A DNA stretch of 12,589 bases from Baffinella frigidus (GCA_026770585.1 MU646355.1:982463-995051), one strand, 5' to 3'; positions 6,569 to 12,411 are shown, counted from the first letter of the stretch. The notes: generated by a model from the letters alone, not told the origin. Made by a program: numbers and translations.

Positions 6569-7104
6569 GATGCAAAGCCAGGTTACTCTTTCCGCCCTTG
6601 AGGGTTTCGGGTGGAAGATCCCAACGTGGGCCTGATCCTTCCCCGTTCACTACACACATCGGCCGTGCGATGCTGCAGAGCCAGGTACCCCTTTCCGCCC
6701 TTGGTGTTGGGTGTAAGATCCCACCGTGAGACTGGGTTTTTCGTGGGATCCTAGGACCAAAAAGTCTCGGCCTACGGTAGGAGGTCCTAGGAAATGCCGT
6801 AGGCCTAACTACCCCATTTTCAGGCCGTTACCCTATAAACGTGGGCTGCGCACGTGGGCATCGCGATGCTGCAGAGCCAGGTGCCTCCCAGTCTTTTCGG
6901 GCTCACCAACAGAGCCAGGTGCCTCTTCGGTGTTTGTTCGCACCGTGACTGTGACAACTCCGGGCAGGATTAGTGGGCCGTGCGATGCTGCAGAGCCAGG
7001 CGCCTCTTGACAACCTTACTGTAGGGTGTAGAAGATCCCACGCTTTAGGGTTTCGAAAACCCCAAGCTTTCCGCGCACGTGGGTCTCGCGCTGCTGCAGA
7101 GCCA
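6569..7104 (+). pseudogene. series of 5'-truncated family C exon copies with their introns
   Basis: The exon end recurs as ATGCAAAGCCAG|GTTACT (ending 6581), GRAMLQSQ|GTACCC (ending 6684), AHVGIAMLQSQ|GTGCCT (ending 6880), AGAGCCAG|GTGCCT (ending 6915), GRAMLQSQ|GCGCCT (ending 6999) and AHVGLALLQSH (ending near 7104). Each is followed by similar intron sequence: CTCTTTCCGCCCTTG, ACAACCTTACTGTAGGG, GAAGATCCCAC. The units were therefore duplicated as exon end plus intron. None has a clear acceptor at the full exon start. Confidence 0.6.
6745..6844 (+). mobile_element. element M6, copy 1
   Basis: GGATCCTAGGACCAAAAAGT (6746 on) is followed by a core CCTACGGTAGGAGGTCCTAG ... ATTTTCAGGCCGTTACCCTA. 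The core appears in reverse complement at about 7225-7299. It sits in an intron immediately before a truncated C exon. Confidence 0.65.
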
Positions 7105-7216
7105 CGCGCCTCTTCACAACCGTCAGGGTAGCGTCAGTCCCATCATGGTGCGTCTTCACGACCTTGCTGAAGGGTTTAGGGGGGAAGGTCCCACCGCGAG
7201 CGTGAGCTGTCCGCGG

Positions 7217-7329
7217 TCGCTGCGCACGTTCATAGGCTAACGGCCTGAAAATGGGGTAGTTGGGCATACGGCATTGCCTAGGACCTCCTACCGTAGGCCG
7301 AGGGATCCTAGGACCAAAAAGTCTCGGCC
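7217..7329 (-). mobile_element. element M6, copy 2, core inverted
   Basis: TAACGGCCTGAAAATGGGGT ... CTAGGACCTCCTACCGTAGG is the reverse complement of the copy 1 core. The 27 bases at 7303-7329 are, however, in the same orientation as in copy 1. The left end abuts GCGCACGT, the start of a truncated C exon. Confidence 0.65.
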
Positions 7330-7723
7330 GCGTGCCGCGGCATCAGTCCCATCATGAGCCTGAGCTCCCCGCGGTCGTGAGAGGCCTTTACCCATACCGA
7401 TACCGGTTTACAACAAACACCAACACTTAGGGTGTAGGTATTGCTTCATGCCACACCCCGCCATCCGGGAGCGCCACCCCGCTAGCCTCTCCCCGGGGGG
7501 TGACGCGCAGAGTGTGTACTCCACACTAACCACGCGGTGGGCTTCGAGGGTTTTGAGAACCCTGTATTTAGCAGTAACGTGACCAAATTTGCATCAGAAA
7601 ATCCTTAAAGTTAACCGCCCACAGGGTACGTTGACTTTTGATGAAAGGTTCGCAGTCCACCGTGTGGGCATGCCCCCCCGCGGGCGTGCTCTGCGGTCCA
7701 TAACCTGTGCTATTTCCCTGCAG
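7330..7723 (+). other. intron-like stretch before exon D
   Basis: It contains a copy of GGCATCAGTCCCATCATGA (also at 7130-7147) and the word CCGCGGTCGTGAG, remnants of the C-unit intron. The rest shows no repeats or ORF that can be supported. It ends with TGCTATTTCCCTGCAG, a good polypyrimidine tract and acceptor. Confidence 0.4.
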
Positions 7724-7816
7724 GAGGCGGCGCGCGGCGTCCCTGGCGTGGCGGAGGTGGGGGGCGGGGGGAAGCGACCGGGGGGGAAGAAGGGCATGGT
7801 GGCTGTCGACCCCCAG
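7724..7816 (+). CDS. exon D, single copy, Gly/Lys-rich
   Basis: 31 codons, phase 0, with acceptor TTTCCCTGCAG and donor CCCCAG|GTGCCT. The peptide EAARGVPGVAEVGGGGKRP then GGKKGMVAVDPQ looks like a flexible basic linker, unlike the helical exons around it. Only one copy is seen. Its donor is followed by GTGCCT, the same as in family C, so intron ends may be shared by descent. Confidence 0.55.
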
Positions 7817-7825
7817 GTGCCTTGA

Positions 7826-8071
7826 GAGTTTTCAGGGCGTAGTGTTTAGGGGGTTAGGGGTTTAGGGTCCAGGGTTGAGGATTGAGGGTTTCAGGGCTTA
7901 GTGTTTAGGGGGTTAGGGGGTTAGGTTTGAGGGTTTAGGATTGAGGGGGTTGAGGGTGGAGGGTTTAGGGGGTAGGGTTCCCCGCACGACGGCTTGCTGA
8001 AAACCCTCGACACTCAACCCCCTGAATCCTCAACCCTAAACCCTAAACCCTAAACCCTAAACCCTAAACAG
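7826..8071 (+). repeat. telomere-like arrays in both orientations
   Basis: 7838-7980 is GGGTTTAGGG/GGGTTGAGGG on the plus strand. After GCTTGCTGAAAA the orientation flips to ACCCTCGACACTCAACCC and then (CCCTAAA)n at 8033-8068. The C-rich and G-rich halves could pair as a large hairpin. Confidence 0.85.
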
Positions 8072-8096
8072 TAAGCAACTCCTGCCGCATTCCCCT

Positions 8097-8143
8097 CTAC
8101 GGAGGCTAGGTTTGCTGTTAAACAGCAAACCTAGCCTCCGTAG
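8097..8143. repeat. perfect palindrome, 23-base arms
   Basis: CTACGGAGGCTAGG at the left and CCTAGCCTCCGTAG at the right end a hairpin with 23-base exact arms and one unpaired A at 8120. It lies between the CCCTAAA array and the CT tract. It could be a small element or a recent inverted duplication. Confidence 0.9.
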
Positions 8144-8198
8144 GGGGGGGTGCGTGGCAGCCGTGTTGGGACTGATACTGGCTGATACAGGTCTGTCT

Positions 8199-8199
8199 G

Positions 8200-8231
<32 letters not shown>

Positions 8232-8352
8232 GCTCTCTCGCTCTCTCGCTCTCTCTCTCTCTCGCTCTCTCTCGCTCTCGCGCTCTCGCTCTCTCTCTCT
8301 CTCTCGCTCTCTCTCTCTCGCTCGCTCCCTCTCTCGCTCTCTCTCTCTCTCT
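8199..8352 (+). repeat. expanded CT tract ending at a splice acceptor
   Basis: About 150 bases of CTCTCT with CTCG interruptions lead straight to CTTATCAG|GTGGCAGAC, the E1 acceptor. Related copies E5 and E7 have only about 10-15 pyrimidines at this place. Long Ser/Leu or Arg/Glu ORFs here are artefacts of the repeat. Confidence 0.95.
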
Positions 8353-8358
8353 TATCAG

Positions 8359-8415
8359 GTGGCAGACCGAGAACTCCAGCCCCCCCTCCAGGAATCACAG
8401 GACCTTACAAAACGT
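8359..8415 (+). CDS. exon family E, copy E1
   Basis: Acceptor TTATCAG then VADRELQPPLQESQDLTKR. It lacks the SKLKRAW...stop end of copy E8; telomere-like CAACCCTAAAC follows directly. Its 3' part is inside the left arm of a 110-base inverted repeat. Use in mRNA is uncertain. Confidence 0.4.
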
Positions 8416-8475
8416 CAACCCTAAACATAAACCCTAAACCCTAAACATACACCCTAAAACCCTAAACACGGCCAG

Positions 8476-8519
8476 GTGGCACACAGAGAGCTGCAGACCC
8501 TCCTCGCAGAAGCTGTCTG
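8476..8519 (+). pseudogene. exon family E, copy E2, in hairpin loop
   Basis: GGCCAG then VAHRELQTLLAEAV, followed by the right arm (TGCCTGGCCGTG). Only the first half of the exon is present. Confidence 0.5.
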
Positions 8520-8582
8520 CCTGGCCGTGTTTAGGGTTTTAGGGTGTATGTTTAGGGTTTAGGGTTTATGTTTAGGGTTTAC

Positions 8583-8629
8583 GTTTTGTAAGGTCCTGTG
8601 ATTCCTGGAGGAGGGCCTGGAGTTCTCGG
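8583..8629 (-). pseudogene. exon family E, copy E3, antisense
   Basis: On the minus strand this reads RELQALLQESQDLTKR, the E motif, opposite to the gene. VAD and the acceptor are missing. It is part of the right arm of the inverted duplication. Confidence 0.65.
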
Positions 8630-8670
8630 TTTTGTGACAGACCTCACAACCCCTGTAGGGTTTAGGCGTT

Positions 8671-8710
8671 AATGGGGGGGGCTGTTTCGTATGAGCGAGG
8701 TACCCCTGTA
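8671..8710. mobile_element. half copy of element M1
   Basis: AATGGGGGGGGCTGTTTCGT then ATGAGCGAGGTACCCCTGTA is the reverse complement of the left half of the complete M1 at 10088. The other half is missing. The end continues as CCCCTGTAG|GTGAGA, like an acceptor. A small hairpin GTGAGACCT/AGGTCTCAC lies at 8713-8735. Confidence 0.7.
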
Positions 8711-8749
8711 GGTGAGACCTCACAAAGGTCTCACGTACAGGGTTGTGTG

Positions 8750-8790
8750 AGGTTGTGAGACCTCACAAAACGCCTGCCCAAACTGATCCC
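8750..8790 (+). pseudogene. exon family E fragment interrupted by element M2
   Basis: GAGACCTCACAAAACGCCTG reads DLTKRLPKLIP and matches the middle of E8 (DLTKRLSKLK). Element M2 begins right after it at 8793. Confidence 0.45.
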
Positions 8791-8792
8791 GG

Positions 8793-8894
8793 TTTATCTC
8801 TCAAGTGGCAAGTAGCCTCAACATGCTCCCACCTAGGCCAATACCGTACGACCCTTCGAGGGTCATACACGACCGCTCGCCACTAAGGGATAAA
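8793..8894. mobile_element. MITE-like element M2, diverged copy
   Basis: TTTATCTCTCAAGTGGC at the left faces GCCACTAAGGGATAAA at the right. The interior has CACCTAGGCCAATACCGTAC and a CGACCCTTCGAGGGTC hairpin. The ends match the CTATCCCTTAAGTG ends of the copies at 11302 and 11989. Confidence 0.6.
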
Positions 8895-8915
8895 GGTCTC
8901 TCTCTTGCGTATCAG

Positions 8916-8969
8916 GTGGCAGACAGGGCGCTGCAGGCCCTCCTCCAAGAAGCAACGGACCTCACGAAG
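8916..8969 (+). pseudogene. exon family E, copy E5, truncated
   Basis: CGTATCAG then VADRALQALLQEATDLTK, then GGATAAAGGTCTCTCTC, the same bases that end element M2 at 8886-8905. The exon end has been replaced, probably by recombination at AAGGGATAAAGGTCTCTCTC. Confidence 0.55.
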
Positions 8970-9101
8970 GGATAAAGGTCTCTCTCTCCTAAACTCTGAA
9001 ACCATAAACCCAGGATTCTTCGGAGGGGGGGTGGATGGCAGCCTGTGCAGATGACGAGACTTATGGGTTTATGGTTTCAGGGTTTAGGTCTCGCGTATCA
9101 A

Positions 9102-9175
9102 GTGGCAGACAGGGCGCCGCAGGCCCTCCTCCAAGAAGCAACGGACCTCACGAAACCCCTCGCCAAACTGACAAC
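9102..9175 (+). pseudogene. exon family E, copy E6, acceptor lost
   Basis: The acceptor reads CGTATCAA instead of CGTATCAG. VADRAPQALLQEATDLTK then PLAKL keeps the pattern with a helix-breaking Pro. An M2-related sequence starts at about 9179. Confidence 0.55.
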
Positions 9176-9178
9176 GGT

Positions 9179-9320
9179 GTATCTCTCAAGTGGCGAGCAG
9201 CCTCAATATGCTCCCACCTAGGCCAATACGTACGACCCTACGACCCTCCTAGGCTCCTGCCTAGGCCAATACGTGCCTGCGACCCTTCGAGGGTCGTCAA
9301 CGACCCGCTGTATCCCTTAG
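9179..9320. mobile_element. M2-related sequence, rearranged
   Basis: TATCTCTCAAGTGGC and CTCAATATGCTCCCACCTAG match the 8793 copy. CCTAGGCCAATACGT occurs twice and GACCCTTCGAGGGTC is kept. The right end is TATCCCTTAGG in the forward rather than the inverted sense, so the copy is rearranged. Confidence 0.5.
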
Positions 9321-9416
9321 GCCTCTCTATCTTGTCAGATGTCTAGCCCAGGCAGGATTCGGGGGCTCGTACACGCGGCCGGGTTGGTACTGATTAAAGT
9401 CTCTCTCGCGTATCAG

Positions 9417-9488
9417 GTGGCAGTCAGAGCGCTGCAGACCCTCCTCCAAGAAGCAACAGACCTCACGAAACGCCTCGCGACACTGCAG
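9417..9488 (+). CDS. exon family E, copy E7
   Basis: 24 codons after the acceptor CGCGTATCAG: VAVRALQTLLQEATDLTK then RLATLQ. CAG is followed by GGTGCTTAG: unspliced, the frame stops two codons later; a GT donor one base on would leave phase 1. It could be an alternative terminal exon or a decayed copy. Confidence 0.4.
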
Positions 9489-9570
9489 GGTGCTTAGTGT
9501 TGCGGTAATTGGACTACGGTACAGGGGGTGACTCGCGAATACGGACACGCGTGTTGGTACTGATACTGGC

Positions 9571-9736
9571 CTTTCTCTCTCTCTCCCGCTCTCCCTTTCT
9601 CCCTCTCTCTCTCCCTCCCTCCCTCCCTCCCTCCCTCCCTTCCTCCCTCCCCACCCTCTCTCTCTCTCTCTCTCTCTCCCTCCCTCCCTCTCTCTCCCTC
9701 CCTCCCTCCCTCTCTCCCTCCCTCCCGCTCTCTCTC
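9571..9736 (+). repeat. expanded CTCT/CCCT tract ending at the E8 acceptor
   Basis: About 165 bases of CTCTCT and CCTCCCTC lead to TCTCGGCAG|GTGGCAGAC. It is preceded by TTGGTACTGATACTGGC, shared with the sequence before the 8199 tract (GGGACTGATACTGGC). Both tracts thus sit at the same place in duplicated introns. Confidence 0.95.
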
Positions 9737-9741
9737 GGCAG

Positions 9742-9849
9742 GTGGCAGACAGAGAGCTGCAGGCCCTCCTCGCAGAAGCAACAGACCTCACAAAGCGCCT
9801 TTCCAAACTCAAACGCGCGTGGAAACGTGTCATGGACGGCCGCGGGTAA
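9742..9849 (+). CDS. exon E8, full-length terminal exon with stop
   Basis: Phase 0 after CGGCAG; 35 codons plus TAA. It reads VADRELQALLAEATDLTKR, then LSKLKRAWKRVMDGRG and stop. The first part is a leucine-heptad helix, the end is basic. It ends the plus-strand gene. The alternative terminal copy at 10029-10076 has the same end (KLKRSWGRVMDGCG), which supports this as real protein sequence. No known family was recognised. Confidence 0.6.
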   Translation: MADRELQALLAEATDLTKRLSKLKRAWKRVMDGRG

Positions 9850-9863
9850 CACCCATCCTACAG

Positions 9864-10021
9864 CCCTCCAAGGTGGCTCAAATTGTGCCCTGCAACGAAA
9901 TCCCAAAAGTTTATTCTGCACCGAAAATGTGTCAACTTTTGACATATCGGGGTCGGACCCAACCCCGATGTCAAGGCAAATCTCAAAGGTTCCAGGGCAC
10001 TGTTTGAGCCGCCTCTAAGGG
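9864..10021. mobile_element. MITE-like element M3, copy 2
   Basis: AAGGTGGCTCAAATTGTGCC at the left faces CAGGGCACTGTTTGAGCCGC at the right. The interior has TTGACATATCGGGGTCGGAC facing CCCCGATGTCAAGG, as in copy 1. It lies between the two terminal exons. Confidence 0.75.
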
Positions 10022-10028
10022 CTAGTGG

Positions 10029-10076
10029 GCCAAGCTGAAACGCTCGTGGGGCCGCGTCATGGACGGGTGCGGGTAA
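10029..10076 (+). pseudogene. second copy of terminal exon end (E9)
   Basis: AKLKRSWGRVMDGCG and stop, nearly the same as the end of E8. No E-type start or acceptor remains upstream, because element M3 lies there. The changes keep the frame and the stop. Confidence 0.6.
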
Positions 10077-10087
10077 CTCCTACACCC

Positions 10088-10208
10088 TACAGGGGTACCT
10101 CGCTCATACGAAACAGCCCCCCCCATAGGACCGCCATAGGGCCCTAGGGATAGGTCTACGGTAGGGTCCTAGAGGGGCGCGATTTCTTATGAGCGAGGTA
10201 CCCCTGTA
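10088..10208. mobile_element. MITE-like element M1, complete copy 1
   Basis: TACAGGGGTACCTCGCTCAT at the left and ATGAGCGAGGTACCCCTGTA at the right are perfect inverted ends. The interior has GGACCGCCATAGGGCCCTAG and CTACGGTAGGGTCCTAG. No ORF. Confidence 0.85.
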
Positions 10209-10525
10209 GAAACCCTGAACCCTACACTCTAAACCCTAAACCCTAAACCCTAAACCCTAAACCCTAAACCCTAAACCCTAAACCCTAAACCCTAAACCCT
10301 GAACCCTGAACCCTAAACCCTGACCCCTAAACCCTGAACCCTAAATCCTGATCCTCAAACCCTAAACCCTAAACCCTAAACCATAAACTATAAACCATAA
10401 ACCATAAACCATAAACCATAAACCCGAAACCCTAAACCCGAAACCCGAAACCCGACACCCTAAACCCTAAACCCTAAACCCTAAACACTAAACCCCTAAC
10501 CCCAAACCCCAAACCCCAACACCAG
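10209..10525 (+). repeat. long CCCTAAA telomere-like array with local variants
   Basis: About 10 perfect CCCTAAA units start near 10232, followed by CCCTGAA, then CCATAAA, CCCGAAA and CCCCAAA blocks. It begins at the end of element M1. Being 2 kb from the window edge and followed by unique DNA, it is interstitial, not a chromosome end. Confidence 0.95.
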
Positions 10526-10541
10526 GGGTGGCTCTCCGCAG

Positions 10542-10576
10542 TGGCTGATAGCGACAGACGAGCGCGCGAAACGCAA
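10542..10576 (+). other. possible exon remnant
   Basis: GCTCTCCGCAG, an acceptor-like site, is followed by WLIATDERAKRK, and GT occurs at 10577. It resembles WLELEKARKRQ at 10728-10760. Short and low confidence; not tied to a gene. Confidence 0.25.
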
Positions 10577-10858
10577 GTGTTCGGAGGAGGGGGGGGTGAG
10601 GGAGAGTGGGCTGCTAGGGTCGGCGCCCCCGCACTTTCCCAAGTGTTGAGGAGTGGAAGTGTTCGGAGGGGGGGGTGGGGGGTGAGGACTATCCGGAGAT
10701 AGGCCCGCCTCGGCAGACGTTGGAGCCATTGGCTGGAGCTGGAGAAAGCCAGGAAACGGCAACCGAGGCGGGCCTATCCCCGGATAGTCCTCACAGGGGG
10801 GAGGGGGGGGGGCTGCTTGGGTCGGCGCCCCCGCACTATCCCAAGTGTTGAGGAGTGG
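10575..10858. repeat. duplicated block separated by a hairpin
   Basis: GGCTGCTAGGGTCGGCGCCC ... GTTGAGGAGTGG (10609-10656) recurs at 10811-10858; AAGTGTTCGGAGG occurs at 10575 and 10657. Between them, 10682-10713 and 10763-10794 are 32-base inverted repeats (GTGAGGACTATCCGG ... GGCCCGCCTCGG) with one mismatch. The 49-base loop can read WLELEKARKRQ. Confidence 0.8.
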
Positions 10859-10916
10859 GGGGGTAACGATGTACATGTACGAGTGAAGCGAGAATGGAGT
10901 GTTGCTATTTCAAGTA

Positions 10917-11055
10917 CACTGCCAGGCCAGAGATTTTGTAAAAGTCCATTCACCCACAAAATCTGTCAACTTAGAAACGAGGTACCCAGATTGGGTACTT
11001 CGAAAATCGATTTTCGCTTTGAGTTGACCAATACAAAAACTCCGCCCTGGCAGTG
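10917..11055. mobile_element. MITE-like element M7 with target duplication
   Basis: CACTGCCAGG at the left is the exact reverse complement of CCTGGCAGTG at the right, and AAGTA flanks both sides (10912-10916 and 11056-11060), a likely 5-base target duplication. The interior is AT-richer and non-coding. Confidence 0.65.
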
Positions 11056-11060
11056 AAGTA

Positions 11061-11301
11061 AACGCAAGCAAAACTACATCCTTGAACAGCCGTGCCTTGT
11101 TCATACACATCATACCACACCACACACTCTTATTCTCAAATCAGTCCATTTATTTTCGTTTTACAATTGAGAATTTCTCGGTCAAAGACATCTTGTTAAT
11201 CGATATTTCGACAGTTTTCTGGTCAAAATTTACTGCAAAGTCCACTTTGTGGCACACCACCCCTGAACTCCTTCAGGTCCTTTAGGTTCTTTTAACTCCC
11301 A
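11061..11301. other. AT-rich island, no gene seen
   Basis: Composition is clearly richer in A+T than anything else nearby (ATTTATTTTCGTTTTACAAT and similar). Both strands have only short frames with no recognisable motif. It could be the remnant of another element or a regulatory stretch. Confidence 0.4.
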
Positions 11302-11408
11302 CTATCCCTTAAGTGGACAGTAGGCTCATACGCCCTACCGTAGGGCCCTAGGACCTGCCTAGGACCTCTTGGCCTGCAAATTTGGGGGCCTGGGCACTTA
11401 AGGGATAG
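11302..11408. mobile_element. MITE-like element M2, intact copy
   Basis: CTATCCCTTAAGTG at the left is the exact inverse of CACTTAAGGGATAG at the right. The interior begins GGCTCATACGCCCTACCGTA, then GGGCCCTAGGACCTGCCTAG. Confidence 0.85.
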
Positions 11409-11456
11409 GCGGACACCGGAACGTATCCTGCAGGGATGCTCATTCCTGAGGCCCCT

Positions 11457-11580
11457 CCAGGGGTACCTCGCTCATAAGGAACCGCCCCCCCCCCCCGTAG
11501 GACCACCATAGGGCCCTAGGCATAGGCCTACTGTAGGGTCCTAGCGGGTGGCGCTTTCTTATGAGCGAGGTACCCCTGTA
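11457..11580. mobile_element. MITE-like element M1, complete copy 2
   Basis: AGGGGTACCTCGCTCATAAG faces CTTATGAGCGAGGTACCCCT. The interior GGACCACCATAGGGCCCTAG matches copy 1 with a few changes. Confidence 0.85.
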
Positions 11581-11988
11581 CCCCTCGCCTCCTGCGCCAC
11601 TCGGACGAGAGCCCGAAAGGAACGTGTTCTTGAGACACACATGCTGGGAGTTCCGAACGAGTGTGCCCATGCGAGACACGTGATAGGAACCCAAGTTGAG
11701 AGGCTGCCTCTGTACGCCTCGGCGAGTAAGGACACGCGGGGTCGGATCCGAGGGCAAGGTGGTTTTGAGGCCTGAAAATCGACGATTTGGTCTTTCCGTG
11801 AGTGTCGGTGGGGGGCGGAGCGTGTCCTTATTCGCTACAGGGATACTTCGAAGTTAAGAACACGCTCTCCCCACAGGACCAACCTAGGCTCTTTGGTTGA
11901 AATTAAGAACACGCACCCTACTGTAGGCCAATACCAGCGCCCCCGGTATTACATGTAATCATACACGCCAAATGGCCAGTCGGCACGC
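11581..11988. other. non-coding stretch with small repeats
   Basis: GCGAGTAAGGACACGC (11722-11737) faces GCGTGTCCTTATTCGC (11819-11834). GAAGTTAAGAACACGC (11850-11865) recurs as GAAATTAAGAACACGC (11899-11914). GGGGTCGGATCCGA at 11738-11751 matches the centre of M3. No exon was recognised. Confidence 0.55.
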
Positions 11989-12094
11989 CTATCCCTTAAG
12001 TGACCACCGGGTGAATAATCGCCCGTGGAAGCCCTAGGCAGGTCCTAGGGCCCTACGGTAGGGCGTATGAGCCTACTGGTCACTTAAGGGATAG
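11989..12094. mobile_element. MITE-like element M2, inverted copy
   Basis: Same 14-base ends as the 11302 copy. The interior ... CCTAGGGCCCTACGGTAGGG then CGTATGAGCCTACTGG is its reverse complement, so the two copies face opposite ways about 0.6 kb apart. Confidence 0.85.
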
Positions 12095-12242
12095 CTCCCC
12101 GTGACCCAGCGGCTCCTTCCCGAGGCGGGCCCATCTCACACGGTTCTCAAGGCGGGCCTCTCCGTCCCGAGGCGGGCCTATCCCACGCCAGTCCCGAGGA
12201 GCCCCCCTCAGTCCCGAGACGGGCCTATCCCGGGCCTATCCC

Positions 12243-12277
12243 CTGGAGGTCGGGCTGCGAGAGGGTCTCCTTGACAC
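12243..12277 (-). pseudogene. fragment of a second copy of the minus-strand terminal exon
   Basis: On the minus strand it reads VKETLSQPDLQ, close to VKATLEHPDM at the end of the exon at 12412-12498. The upstream half is replaced by GAGGCGGGCC words. CAG ends the match, where the other copy has a stop. Confidence 0.45.
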
Positions 12278-12411
12278 CCGTCCCGAGGCGGGCCCTCCTA
12301 GAGCGCAGCGTGTCCCAGCGTCTCCGTGCCGAGGCGGGCCCATCCCACGCAAGTCCCGAGGCGGGCCCCTCAGCCCCGAGGCGGGCCCGTCCGTCCCGAG
12401 GCGGGCGCGTG

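Larger units (their letters stand above)
8367..8629. repeat. 110-base inverted duplication carrying exon E sequence
   Basis: The left arm 8367-8476 and right arm 8520-8629 are reverse complements with about three mismatches. Each arm holds an E exon end (ELQ...LQESQDLTKR) plus the same series of CCCTAAACATAAACCCTAAA units. The 43-base loop is another E exon start. A near-identical long hairpin implies recent origin. Confidence 0.9.

Noticed and set aside
8057-8444. Ser/Leu and Arg/Glu repeat ORFs, both strands
   Set aside because: Artefacts of the CT microsatellite; same for those at 9327-10018.
11440-11775. ORFs across element M1 copy 2 and its flank
   Set aside because: They run through the inverted repeat ends and have no motif or splice context.
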